Shown one piece after another: positions 23,652 to 31,904 of a DNA stretch of 64,000 nucleotides. The notes under the pieces are model-generated. The model was not told where the DNA came from and did not search any database. It worked only from the letters and a program-made list of their open reading frames with translations. Positions within the stretch are counted from its first letter, which is position 1, and each line of letters begins with the position of its first letter. A program made the position numbers and the translations under genes. Origin of the DNA: a virus; IMG/VR virus record IMGVR_UViG_3300028392_000049, positions 1 through 64,000 of that record, one strand, 5' to 3'.

Positions 23652-23803
23652 TATTTCTCACCACTTAATGCTGAGGCGTAGCCTTCGTGCCAAGCTTTGC
23701 TACACCAACGGCATAACCCATCAATTAATTCAATTGGTACGGTACCTTCTGGTTGATTTTTAATAGCCGAACAAAGTGAGCACAGGTCTTTATGATAACT
23801 CAT
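23651..23803 (-). CDS. Small zinc-ribbon protein (50 aa)
   Basis: 50 residues with CSLC and CRWC 24 residues apart. It starts in an ATGA overlap and ends in a TAATG overlap with its neighbours. Function unknown. Confidence 0.65.
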   Translation of the reverse strand: MSYHKDLCSLCSAIKNQPEGTVPIELIDGLCRWCSKAWHEGYASALSGEK

Positions 23804-24285
23804 GTCGTAAACTTATTCACTCGGCTAAAATTACCTGACGTACGGCGAGTAATTTCACGGCTAATAAAATCGCAGTCAGATTTAATGTTGGTATACATCA
23901 TCTCCATGCCCTTGCGGTAATCATAAGCAAATGCCTGAGCATCTGCTAGTTTTTCAATGGTGGGGTCAGTGGAAATTTTGGCCTTAATAGCCGAAACCGT
24001 CATTTTAGTTCCAGTAAACTCTTCCATAGCCAAAGCCTCAGCCATATCTAAACGCTTCTTGGCATTAGACTCATCAATCTGAGAGCATGTTACTTGGGCC
24101 AGGATAAACTGTAAGTAAGCATTGTACTCTTGATACAAACGCATGACGTTTAAGTCATCAAGATCAGTAATGTCATGAGGCATCATTGGGCTTGAGTTTT
24201 CAAACTCAGACGACAACGTAAATCCCTGAGCACGAATGGTGTCAATAGTCTTCTGGCTTTCCTCAGCCCGTAGTTTAATCGACAT
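23800..24285 (-). CDS. Hypothetical helical protein
   Basis: 161 residues, highly helical with two Cys. I chose the ATG at 24285 because GTGAGG lies upstream. It sits between the Cas4-like nuclease and the RuvC gene, so it may act in recombination, but nothing in its sequence shows this. Confidence 0.6.
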   Translation of the reverse strand: MSIKLRAEESQKTIDTIRAQGFTLSSEFENSSPMMPHDITDLDDLNVMRLYQEYNAYLQFILAQVTCSQIDESNAKKRLDMAEALAMEEFTGTKMTVSAIKAKISTDPTIEKLADAQAFAYDYRKGMEMMYTNIKSDCDFISREITRRTSGNFSRVNKFTT

Positions 24286-25171
24286 TGTGAACCTCACATT
24301 TATAGCATGAACCAAATGGATTGATATTACAAGTAGGCGGTACCTGGTCTTTAACTGCCTGCATAATCATAGAGGCTGAGTCAAACAATTCGGTGACACC
24401 GAAGTCACTCTTGCTAACCACAAACTCTTTACGCTTTTGATCTACCTTAGACTCGTATACAAATACAGCTTCTTTAGGGAAGTTAGTAGGGTCCATAATC
24501 TCCAGCAACTTCATGTAAACCTGCGCCTGCATGAGGTGAGAATAAAATGGATTTTTTAACTCTGACCAGTACTTCTTAAAATCGTTGCCTGAATCAATCC
24601 AACCAGTAGGGTCTTCCCAGCGAAATGTTCCTTCACCAACAGATTTAATCTCAAGCAATAGGTCTTCGCCTAAACCAACAATCCAGCCGTCAGCATGACC
24701 TGAAATGCCATGAGCAAGGCTAGACACAGGAACTTCCCTGTACTTTAACTTTTCATTTCCACAAGCCTCGCACTGTGTAGGGCTCAAAGCCCAAAACGTA
24801 TGGCTCTCATCCTTTTGGCACTGCCATAAACCGTACAGGTTACCCATGCCCCAGAACCATGTCTGGTAACGGTCATGAATACGATGGCCTTCTTCAAACA
24901 CCAGCATTTGGTCAATGCTTGCTTTGAATTTGCTTGGGGCAGGCTTAGCACCCTGCAGAGTATAGTACTCAGCACGATGGCACCAATCAGATTTAATCAT
25001 TGCTGATGGATGAATAACGTTAGTGGCTCGGTCACCGTTCATAGGCTGAGCCAATACAAAACGCTCTAGTGAAGTAAGCACACGAGTTTCGCGCTTACCT
25101 GCGTCTACCAATTTCTTAAGCGTTCCAGCGGGGCGGGTTTTCTGGGTTTTCGTGGGGCCTGTGCCAGTCAT
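24275..25171 (-). CDS. Cas4-like PD-(D/E)XK exonuclease
   Basis: 298 residues. GHADGWIVG followed by LLLEIKSVG gives the PD-(D/E)XK core (Asp, Glu, Lys). Cys at WCHRAEYYT and C-terminal C, C and CYKC are the four that would bind the 4Fe-4S cluster. A central zinc ribbon-like insert has CQ, CEACG. GGGAGAAACAA before the ATG supports the start even though it overlaps the upstream gene by 56 bases. Confidence 0.85.
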   Translation of the reverse strand: MTGTGPTKTQKTRPAGTLKKLVDAGKRETRVLTSLERFVLAQPMNGDRATNVIHPSAMIKSDWCHRAEYYTLQGAKPAPSKFKASIDQMLVFEEGHRIHDRYQTWFWGMGNLYGLWQCQKDESHTFWALSPTQCEACGNEKLKYREVPVSSLAHGISGHADGWIVGLGEDLLLEIKSVGEGTFRWEDPTGWIDSGNDFKKYWSELKNPFYSHLMQAQVYMKLLEIMDPTNFPKEAVFVYESKVDQKRKEFVVSKSDFGVTELFDSASMIMQAVKDQVPPTCNINPFGSCYKCEVHNVD

Positions 25172-25385
25172 TTGTTTCTCCCTTTTTATTGTAACTATCT
25201 AATGGCTTGCAAGTATGCCAATCTTTATGCGCTACACGCTTATAGCATTTAGGGCATTGAATCATTGGCCTAGGATTGGTAGGCATATCCCCACCAGGTT
25301 TCTTTACAGGTACTGTATCACAACTATGTGTTGCTGTGCGCCACCAGACTTTACAGTCGGGACATCTAAAAGGTGAGTATTCCAT
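25116..25385 (-). CDS. Zinc-ribbon protein
   Basis: 89 residues. Two repeats of a C-x2-C then H-x-C pattern: RCPDCKVWWRTATHSC and QCPKCYKRVAHKDWHTC. Each repeat would bind one zinc. GAGGAGAATTGA before the ATG confirms the start. The last 56 bases overlap the Cas4-like gene. Confidence 0.7.
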   Translation of the reverse strand: MEYSPFRCPDCKVWWRTATHSCDTVPVKKPGGDMPTNPRPMIQCPKCYKRVAHKDWHTCKPLDSYNKKGETNDWHRPHENPENPPRWNA

Positions 25386-25694
25386 TCAATTCTCCTCAAG
25401 CCATTGCTCTAACGTTTTACCATTTCGAATAGCTTTACGGACTAAAGCGTTACGCTCTCGTCTGCTAAGCCCTCCCCAAATTCCGTACTCTTCATCCCTA
25501 CCATGCGCGTAAAGTAAACAGTCTTTCTTTACTGGACACGGTGGTCGGCCATCTTTGCCTAAGCATACTGCCTTAGACTGATCAGCAATCACAGTATACA
25601 AGTTTTTATCACGGGGTGGATACCAGTTATTAGTATCCATACCAATGCACTTGGCATCTGCTCGCCAGTTTTCTACATCTAGTGGGTCTCGCAC
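25386..25694 (-). CDS. WhiB-family transcriptional regulator
   Basis: 102 residues from GTG at 25694 (AGGAG lies 5 bases upstream). WhiB signatures: C16, C44, C53 and C59 as cluster ligands, then GIWGGLSRRER. The gap between C44 and C53 is 8 residues (LGKDGRPP) instead of the usual two, which is atypical. WhiB proteins are iron-sulfur regulators limited to actinobacteria and their phages, so this is strong host evidence. Confidence 0.92.
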   Translation of the reverse strand: MRDPLDVENWRADAKCIGMDTNNWYPPRDKNLYTVIADQSKAVCLGKDGRPPCPVKKDCLLYAHGRDEEYGIWGGLSRRERNALVRKAIRNGKTLEQWLEEN

Positions 25695-26011
25695 GTACAC
25701 TCCTGGAGCTTTTGGCGAAGCTCCAGAAAATCATTTTCATCTAACATGACATAGTTCTCACCGTTAAGATGAAAACCAAGGACAGGCATTCGGCCATCAA
25801 GGATGGCTTCTTTGACAATTTTTTCTAGAACTGCCGCTTTGACAGTTACTTGTTGTTTACCCGTCCACTTATGTTCCACTAGCAAGTCAGCACTTCGGAC
25901 ATCGCCTTTGCGACTCCAAAATGCTCCAGAAGCAGCAACGGTGCTGCCTCCAATAGCCTTGGCTAATCTATTTTCGTGCTTCTTAGACTGAATTTGGCCT
26001 TCAGACCGCAT
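25679..26011 (-). CDS. Hjc-like Holliday junction resolvase (PD-(D/E)XK)
   Basis: 110 residues, ATG at 26011 after GAGGTGTCTG. GGSTVAASGAFWSRKGDVRS, then DLLVEHKWT gives the conserved Asp and Glu-x-Lys of the fold. It likely cuts branched DNA. The frame overlaps the RecA stop by 11 bases and the WhiB start by 16 bases. Confidence 0.7.
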   Translation of the reverse strand: MRSEGQIQSKKHENRLAKAIGGSTVAASGAFWSRKGDVRSADLLVEHKWTGKQQVTVKAAVLEKIVKEAILDGRMPVLGFHLNGENYVMLDENDFLELRQKLQECTCETH

Positions 26012-27059
26012 CAGACACCTCAGATACAATTCCAGAGTCAGCGCGTACAACCGTACGAACATCTTTCTCTAGTGATTCCTTGAGGTCTACCTCTTCTCTA
26101 ATAGATTTTACCACAGCATCGGCACCTTGCCATTTACGGTCACCGTAGCTATAGTAAGCACCTGCTCGCGTAATCAATTTGTAAATAATCCCGAGCGCAA
26201 CAATCTCTTTAGCAAAATCGTACTCACCAGCATTACAAGCATCCGCGTTATCAAAATAGAAATCTACATAAGCAACCTGGGAAGGTGGGGCCGACTTATT
26301 CTTAAGCGTACGAATCTTAATTGTCTGTCCTACCTTGTGCTTTTCCTGACCAGTGCCTTCTTCAAGCCATTCATCACGCTTAACCTCAATGCGGGTAAAG
26401 AAAGCGTAGTTCTTAGCCTCTCCACCTGGGGTGGTACGAGGGTCACCATACATAACGCCAATCTTCATTCGGTACTGGTTGATAAGCAGACCGATGAATG
26501 GTCGTTCGTCTTCTACTAAAGATCGGCGAGCAGCGTGACCCATCTTGCGAAAGAACTTACCCGTAAGTAAAGCCCCACGACCGACTGTAGCTTCGTCCAT
26601 GTTTTTCTCGTCTTCAGTGATAGGTACGAGGGCAGGCAGTGAGTCAATGACTACGCAGTCAACGGACTTACTTTCTACAAGCGCAAGCACGGACTCGTAA
26701 GCTTCTTCCATGATGTTAGTAGCAACTACATACACCCGTGAGACATCAACGCCACACATCTCTGCGTACTGTGGTACCCAAGTCTCAGCGGCTACCCACA
26801 CTGTGGTGAACTCTGGGTCACGGGCCTGATTAGCGGCAACAGTCTTAAGGGCTACTGCTGTCTTACCGTTTGATGCTTCTCCTACAATTTCGTGCCACTG
26901 GTTAACTGGGAAACCTCCACCCAAAACAACGTCAAGAGCAAGGGAGCCTGTAGTCATGCGAACTATTGATTCATCTTTGATGTGTGAACCTAGAACAATC
27001 ATGTCCGAGCCGAACTTCTTATTTAACTGGGCTACTACTTTAGCGAGATCTGCGTCCAT
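26001..27059 (-). CDS. recA: RecA recombinase
   Basis: 352 residues. Walker A GEASNGKT (residues 60-67), Walker B VDCVVIDSLPAL, and the RecA-specific LLINQYRMKIG...TPGGEA region for the DNA-binding loop. It catalyses strand exchange on phage DNA. Coupled to the upstream gene by TAATG. Confidence 0.93.
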   Translation of the reverse strand: MDADLAKVVAQLNKKFGSDMIVLGSHIKDESIVRMTTGSLALDVVLGGGFPVNQWHEIVGEASNGKTAVALKTVAANQARDPEFTTVWVAAETWVPQYAEMCGVDVSRVYVVATNIMEEAYESVLALVESKSVDCVVIDSLPALVPITEDEKNMDEATVGRGALLTGKFFRKMGHAARRSLVEDERPFIGLLINQYRMKIGVMYGDPRTTPGGEAKNYAFFTRIEVKRDEWLEEGTGQEKHKVGQTIKIRTLKNKSAPPSQVAYVDFYFDNADACNAGEYDFAKEIVALGIIYKLITRAGAYYSYGDRKWQGADAVVKSIREEVDLKESLEKDVRTVVRADSGIVSEVSDAV

Positions 27060-27427
27060 TATATGTGACCTATGATTCCTTGTGGGTTGAAGTTATTGGC
27101 TGTAGTGGATTGACGCGCTGGCATGGTGGGGCCGTTGGCGGAGTTGCCTACACCAGACACACCGCTACCTGCCTGAACTACTGGGTATCCACAGTCATAG
27201 CAACGAGCCTTAGCTTCTGGCGTCACTTGACCATAGTTACCACTACCGCATCCTGGACAGCGAGATGCCACTTGTGCGCTAGCAGGCAGGCGTGCAGGCT
27301 GTCCCTGCGGCATAGGTTGCTGAGGCACAGGATTGTATGGGAGATTGGGCATAGGAGAGGCTGGGGCGGGAGGAGCAGGAGATGGTACACCTGGCCCTAA
27401 CTTACCTGCAAACCAATTATTACTCAT
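27059..27427 (-). CDS. Pro-rich protein with zinc ribbon
   Basis: 122 residues. The first 50 are a Pro/Ala/Gln-rich low-complexity segment, then CPGCG and CYDCG form a zinc ribbon, then a second polar tail. It is between RecA and the following gene and its overlap with RecA suggests coupled translation. Function unknown. Confidence 0.65.
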   Translation of the reverse strand: MSNNWFAGKLGPGVPSPAPPAPASPMPNLPYNPVPQQPMPQGQPARLPASAQVASRCPGCGSGNYGQVTPEAKARCYDCGYPVVQAGSGVSGVGNSANGPTMPARQSTTANNFNPQGIIGHI

Positions 27428-27879
27428 GCCATCGCCTCCATATGAAATGTTCCTGGGTCAACTACTATACCAAGTTTTAAAGCAGCCGAGAATGCTGGAA
27501 CAAGAACTGATACTGCAATACTAGTGTATAGGTCAGACATTACTTCTCGTTCTTCATCTTTATCTAAACCACTGCTCTCAACTCCAAGAGCACTTAAGAA
27601 ATCTGTGAACGTCTCAGTCAAAGTTTGACCTGCAATATCAGACATTAAGGCTAAGAAATCTACGTATGGGTCAAGGGCGCTTAATCGTTCTTGACTTTCT
27701 CTAAGCTCCATCTCTTCGCCCTCTTCACTAATCGGTAAAAAGCCCAGAGACTGTGCATGCTTATTAGGGTTAGGTACGGCACTATCATAAAGATACCAAC
27801 GAAGCAAAGTGCTAGTAGGTACATCAGTCGTTTCCAAAACATATTCTGGGTCATCCTTTTTCCAAAACATCCAACTCAT
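27424..27879 (-). CDS. Hypothetical acidic protein
   Basis: 151 residues, acidic, mostly helical, with no recognised motif. It overlaps both neighbours by 4 bases in the replication cluster. Confidence 0.65.
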   Translation of the reverse strand: MSWMFWKKDDPEYVLETTDVPTSTLLRWYLYDSAVPNPNKHAQSLGFLPISEEGEEMELRESQERLSALDPYVDFLALMSDIAGQTLTETFTDFLSALGVESSGLDKDEEREVMSDLYTSIAVSVLVPAFSAALKLGIVVDPGTFHMEAMA

Positions 27880-29849
27880 TTAGCTTCACCCCATCGGTTT
27901 ACTGTAGTAATATCTGCAATCAAAGGTACATCTAAAAGTTGGATGCCCTCCATAGCCTCTTTAATAGCTTCCATGGTCTCTTCAACTTTCCCTTCAGGAG
28001 TTAATGTCACAAGTTCATCGTGAACAGTTAGTAGTATACGCGCTTCTTTTGGAATCATAGCATCTGCGCGAATCATTGCCAACTTGATAATGTCAGCGGC
28101 TGAACCTTGAATACGGGTGTTAAATGCCTGACGTTCTGCACTAGACCTAAAGCTTTGATCTTTAGAGTTCAAGTCAGGCAAGAACCGCTTCCGTCCCAGA
28201 ATAGTAGTAACATGTGGAACTGCCTGCTTACGAGCCAACGCCAACAACTTTATTCTATACGAAGATACGGACGAGAACTGTGAGCCAAAACTGTCTAGCA
28301 AGTCACGAGCCTCGGAGACCGTACAACCAATCTGGCTAGCAATCTTAGCTGGCCCTACCCCGTACGCCATAGCAAGTACAAGCACCTTACCAGCCTTACG
28401 GTCTACTCCCATAGTGTTGCCTACAGTTGTGTAGATGTCTCCACCGTCAAGATAGTTCTTCATCATGATGGGGTCTTTAGCCATAGATGCGATGACGCGA
28501 GGTTCAATCTGAGAGTAGTCTGCAACAACCAACTTGTAACCATCGGGCGCGTAGAAGAGGTTTCGGATAGCCTTACCATGCGGCGTGTGAGGGGCGGGGA
28601 CATTTTGAAGGTTAGGGTTGCGACTGCTGAAACGCCCAGTCTCAGCACCATGTTGCACAAAGTCACAATGAATCCGTCCGTTGATAAGAAGGCTTTCTTT
28701 TTGCTCACGCTTTTCTTTACCACCAGTAGTCCTGACAACTTCGCCTCCAAGGTATGGTACTACGTAAGTAGTACTCAGTTTATTAAGGTCAGAGTATTTA
28801 AGTAGAGCCTCTACCAATGGGTCTTTATCTCGGTATAGTTCCAAAGCCTCGGCAGATACAGAGTAATCAGAGAACTGCAAGTCATCAGAGTCTTTCTTCT
28901 GCCCAGCAGTGGTAAGGATCTTTGGCTTAAGCCCACGACCACCTTGGTCCTTGCCTGAGTACAATAAAAACTGCTTCTCCTGGTTGGAGTTAATGTTAAA
29001 GACACGACCAGCAATACGGAAGATGTCTGAACGAGCAACCTCAATATCTTCACGAAGTTGAGCATCAAGAGCGGTTAGCGCCTCTACGTCAATGGGCGCA
29101 CCTGTTAGCTTTATTGTGCACAACACAGCAAGGACGTCCATCTCTAAGTCCATTACCTGGTTGAAGCCACCATCTTCAATCTTTTTTCTAAGAGCTTTCC
29201 ATAGCAGGAATGTGTACTTAGCATCAAGGTAAGCATACTTAGCCACCTCATCAAATGAGTAAACTTCTACTTCCTTGCCTACGCCTTTGACCATCTCGTA
29301 TCCAAACTCACGCTTAAGGCAATCTCCCAAGCCACAACGGTTCTTGTTTCTGTTGTCACTTAGGAATGAAGCAATCATGGTATCAAAGTATGGGCCTACA
29401 GGAACCTGCCCACCGTAGTACTTAGCAACAGATGTCAAGTCAAAGATAAGGTTATGACCAACAGTCAGTACGTCCTTGCTAAACATAAGAGGACGAATTG
29501 TCTCAAATACTTCTGCAGGGTATAGCTGTTTAGGTGGTGCGCCAAAAGTTTTAGTAGCTTTTTTCTTATCGCGTGAGTAATCACTGGGGCGAGCAGTAAG
29601 CCCAGCCTCTACGCGCTTTTCGCCTTGACCAGTTAGCGGGAATCGCTCTTCAATAAAAGCACCATTAGGATGACCCATAGGGATAACATCACAACGGCCG
29701 TGCGTTGCGAAAGTAATCCATAAAACTTCATTAATAGGCGTAAGCCCACGGTTATCTCCTACAGTTTCTACGTCAAATGCAAAAGCATCTTGCGTTAAAT
29801 AAAATTCAACCATCTCATTTAACTGAGACATGCTTGTAATAATGTTCAT
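27876..29849 (-). CDS. polA: Family A DNA polymerase with 3'-5' exonuclease
   Basis: 657 residues; no 5' nuclease domain. The exonuclease motifs are FDVET (D26, E28), HNLIFD (D137) and YLDAKYTF (D209). Polymerase motif A is DYSQIEPRVIAS with D444 and motif C is TVHDELV with D611. In the O-helix (GKVLVLAMAYG) the site equal to E. coli Phe762 is Leu492. AGGGAGCCAGCA before the ATG at 29849 sets the start. Confidence 0.95.
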   Translation of the reverse strand: MNIITSMSQLNEMVEFYLTQDAFAFDVETVGDNRGLTPINEVLWITFATHGRCDVIPMGHPNGAFIEERFPLTGQGEKRVEAGLTARPSDYSRDKKKATKTFGAPPKQLYPAEVFETIRPLMFSKDVLTVGHNLIFDLTSVAKYYGGQVPVGPYFDTMIASFLSDNRNKNRCGLGDCLKREFGYEMVKGVGKEVEVYSFDEVAKYAYLDAKYTFLLWKALRKKIEDGGFNQVMDLEMDVLAVLCTIKLTGAPIDVEALTALDAQLREDIEVARSDIFRIAGRVFNINSNQEKQFLLYSGKDQGGRGLKPKILTTAGQKKDSDDLQFSDYSVSAEALELYRDKDPLVEALLKYSDLNKLSTTYVVPYLGGEVVRTTGGKEKREQKESLLINGRIHCDFVQHGAETGRFSSRNPNLQNVPAPHTPHGKAIRNLFYAPDGYKLVVADYSQIEPRVIASMAKDPIMMKNYLDGGDIYTTVGNTMGVDRKAGKVLVLAMAYGVGPAKIASQIGCTVSEARDLLDSFGSQFSSVSSYRIKLLALARKQAVPHVTTILGRKRFLPDLNSKDQSFRSSAERQAFNTRIQGSAADIIKLAMIRADAMIPKEARILLTVHDELVTLTPEGKVEETMEAIKEAMEGIQLLDVPLIADITTVNRWGEAK

Positions 29850-29864
29850 TGCTGGCTCCCTAAA

Positions 29865-29904
29865 GCCACTAGCCACAGGCAAAGGGGGACCTGTGGCTAG
29901 TGGC
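29865..29904 (-). other. Perfect 15-bp hairpin between two genes
   Basis: GCCACTAGCCACAGG pairs exactly with CCTGTGGCTAGTGGC around a 10-base loop, just after the stop of the ssDNA-binding protein gene and upstream of the polymerase start. It has only a short T run on the minus strand, so it could be an attenuator or mRNA processing site rather than a full terminator. Confidence 0.7.
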
Positions 29905-29917
29905 AGCCTATGTGTTG

Positions 29918-30598
29918 TTAGAGAAGATCGTTTGCAATCTCGGTCAGTTGAGCATGTGTATGCTCATGAATATCTGTACGAGTGTATGGAACCATGGTCT
30001 CAAGAAGAGATTCAACTTCGGAGATATGCATACCGTAGTCCTCTTCAAGGTCGCGTGCCTTAAGTGGCATTAGGTTGTAGACCGTGGTCTGCTTAACTCC
30101 ACTACGGCTCAGTGACCAGAAGTACTTGTTGAGCGGTCCCTGAGGCGAAGCGTTTGCTGAAGCAAGCGCACGGAACAAACGAGGTGTGGCTGTGAGGATC
30201 TGGCGCTTAGGGCCACCCTCTGCGCTGAAGTTCACAATAGTGAACGAGCGCTTATCTTCAGCCTTGTGACCAAGAAGCGTGCAAAGAGGGCAGTCCTTGC
30301 TGTTCTTTGGGTCTAGGCAAACGTATGAACGCTTGCCTTCAGTCTTCTGGGTTAGGAAATGCATCTTGTAAGCTGCAAATGGTCCGTCGCCCAGAAACTT
30401 GATAAGTTGTGGTGCTTCGCTCTGTCGGAATTCAGTTGGAAACTCCGAAGTTGGTGCAGTTAGCTTTTCAGCGTCTTCCCAGCCTGAGCCAATAGCGTTG
30501 GTGCTTGATGTTGTCTGCTCGGGACGAGCATCCAAATCAAAATCCTCACCGAATGAGGTTGCGGATGTGTACTTTTCTTCTGTTGGTTTGACGCTCAC
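29918..30598 (-). CDS. Putative ssDNA-binding protein
   Basis: 226 residues, from GTG at 30598 after AAAGGATAATGAC. Features: LIKFLGDGPFAAYKMHFL, a strand-rich centre, DCPLCTLLG, and an acidic end. The pattern resembles small phage single-strand-binding proteins with a CPLC metal site. It lies directly before the polymerase, where a replication protein is expected, so I infer ssDNA binding. Confidence 0.6.
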   Translation of the reverse strand: MSVKPTEEKYTSATSFGEDFDLDARPEQTTSSTNAIGSGWEDAEKLTAPTSEFPTEFRQSEAPQLIKFLGDGPFAAYKMHFLTQKTEGKRSYVCLDPKNSKDCPLCTLLGHKAEDKRSFTIVNFSAEGGPKRQILTATPRLFRALASANASPQGPLNKYFWSLSRSGVKQTTVYNLMPLKARDLEEDYGMHISEVESLLETMVPYTRTDIHEHTHAQLTEIANDLL

Positions 30599-30635
30599 GT
30601 CATTATCCTTTGTTCGATTAATGTGTTTAGTGTTA

Positions 30636-31097
30636 TCAGTTGTTTTCAATGCGTAAGTTTCCCCACGCGGTAGAAAGTTCTTGTGGAACATTCTTATAGC
30701 TAGACCACTCTATCCTAACGGAGTCAAGTAACCCATGTGCTGCAAATATTTCTACAGCGGTGGTAATCATATCACGAGTATATAACCACCTGCCTTTTCT
30801 GGTGTCACCGTTTTTATCTATGACATCAGGAAGTCTATACGTTGACACTGGCATATAACCATTTGCAATCCATGTGCGGACTGTAATGATCGGTCTACCA
30901 AGTGCTTCAGCTAGTGCTCCCAATGTAAAGAACTCAACGTCCTTACCATTCAAAGGCTTAATGTAAGGCCGAGAGTCCCAAGACTTTTCTTGAATGTCTT
31001 TGGCACGCTCTACCTTAACATACTCTTTGCGTTTTCGTTTACTACCTGGGTAGTATACATCAACCGCAGAGAACATTTCGTCAATGAGGTCATCCAT
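30636..31097 (-). CDS. Putative helix-turn-helix DNA-binding protein
   Basis: 153 residues. FTLGALAEALGRPIITVRTWI is a MerR/excisionase-like helix-turn-helix, followed by a wing-like GRWLYTRDM. It may act on phage DNA or at host promoters. It starts at 31097, 2 bases after the upstream stop. Confidence 0.65.
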   Translation of the reverse strand: MDDLIDEMFSAVDVYYPGSKRKRKEYVKVERAKDIQEKSWDSRPYIKPLNGKDVEFFTLGALAEALGRPIITVRTWIANGYMPVSTYRLPDVIDKNGDTRKGRWLYTRDMITTAVEIFAAHGLLDSVRIEWSSYKNVPQELSTAWGNLRIENN

Positions 31098-31099
31098 GC

Positions 31100-31507
31100 T
31101 TAACTCTTCGACATCACTAACGCCCAGGTTATCTTAGCAGGAAACATCTTGTCAATGTCTTCCTCGGTGATAAGATTTTCCCAGTAGGCAGACATGATTT
31201 CATCTTCGTTAAGCACGGGTACCATTTCAATGCACCGTTCGTGCAGACCTTTGGCTTTGAGGATTTCTTCAGCAACTTCAATATCAAGAGACTTAGATAC
31301 TTTACGCTGCTGCATGACTTCGCGTACGCCGCTAACTTCATCGTTAAGTTCTACTACAAGGTGACCCTTGTCGCTCTCTACGCCAAGATCAGCAACACCC
31401 TCACGGATGTTCTTTTTAATCTCGGACTGGATTGCAGTAAGATCGCTAATACGCTCACTAAGTACTGCATTCTGCCTAACGTAATCAAGGATTTCTGGCA
31501 AGTCCAC
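31100..31507 (-). CDS. Hypothetical helical protein
   Basis: 135 residues, coiled-coil-like with a basic C-terminus. Seen between the HTH and the RHH genes. No recognised motif. Confidence 0.65.
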   Translation of the reverse strand: MDLPEILDYVRQNAVLSERISDLTAIQSEIKKNIREGVADLGVESDKGHLVVELNDEVSGVREVMQQRKVSKSLDIEVAEEILKAKGLHERCIEMVPVLNEDEIMSAYWENLITEEDIDKMFPAKITWALVMSKS

Positions 31508-31547
31508 GCGGTTACTCCTTTTATGCTAGATGTTACTTTACCACAAA

Positions 31548-31706
31548 TTATTGAGAAGCTCGTGCATTTTTTAAGTATTGTAAAAGGGCATCAATAATGA
31601 TGCTAGTGACGGTGACTCCGTCAATACGGGCCTGTTCTTGAACGGCCTGCCACAATTCGTCATCTACCCGTAGGGTGCGAGTTGGGGTCTTAGGTGCATT
31701 AGGCAT
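31548..31706 (-). CDS. Ribbon-helix-helix regulator (52 aa)
   Basis: 52 residues. An N-terminal strand (TRTLRVDDELW) is followed by two helices (AVQEQARIDGVTVTSIIIDALLQYL is the region, with the turn at GVTVTS), typical of CopG/Arc-like DNA-binding proteins. There is no ribosome binding site; the ATG lies only 6 bases downstream of a TATAAT box, consistent with leaderless translation as seen in actinobacteria. Confidence 0.7.
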   Translation of the reverse strand: MPNAPKTPTRTLRVDDELWQAVQEQARIDGVTVTSIIIDALLQYLKNARASQ

Positions 31707-31712
31707 ACTTAT

Positions 31713-31718
31713 ATTATA
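31713..31718 (-). promoter_or_regulatory. -10 box of a probable leaderless promoter
   Basis: TATAAT on the minus strand, 6 bases before the ATG of the RHH gene. No clear -35 box is seen. Its position would put the transcription start at or next to the start codon. Confidence 0.55.
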
Positions 31719-31748
31719 CCTGCCCGTACTGACAAATATAGGGTAAAG

Positions 31749-31820
31749 CTCCCGCTAGTGGATTCGAACCAATAACCCCAGAGTTAACAGCTCTGTGCTC
31801 TGCCGTTGAGCTAAGCGGGA
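31749..31820 (-). tRNA. tRNA-Asn (GTT)
   Basis: 72 nt with acceptor TCCCGCT/AGCGGGA, D-arm, anticodon arm CAGAG-CTGTTAA-CTCTG with anticodon GTT, and T-arm with loop TTCGAAT. One T-stem mismatch. CCA is not encoded. Confidence 0.85.
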
Positions 31821-31825
31821 TTGAG

Positions 31826-31903
31826 TGGAGTAGCAGAGAATCGAACTCTGGTCCTAGTAATTTCCGCGTGCGGTTTTAATACTAGTCGAAACCTTCCTAC
31901 CCC
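31826..31903 (-). ncRNA. Mini-tmRNA-like RNA (tRNA-like domain only)
   Basis: 78 nt. Acceptor GGGGTAG/CTACTCC has 7 pairs including a G3-U70 wobble, the AlaRS identity element, and discriminator A73. The D-loop GAAGGTTTCGA and the T-arm AGAG-TTCGATT-CTCT match the tRNA-like domain of tmRNA. In place of the mRNA part is a short hairpin (CTAGTA/TACTAG). A tRNA fold with an anticodon arm is not possible. It lies in the tRNA cluster, one base from tRNA-Tyr. Whether it is functional is not known. Confidence 0.7.
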
Positions 31904-31904
31904 G

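Noticed and set aside
28463-29068. Minus-strand frames inside the polymerase gene
   Set aside because: They overlap the polymerase frame fully, with Leu/Ser-rich random composition.
31826-31903. Calling this RNA an ordinary tRNA
   Set aside because: No 5-bp/7-nt anticodon arm is present; the D-loop and T-arm match tmRNA better.
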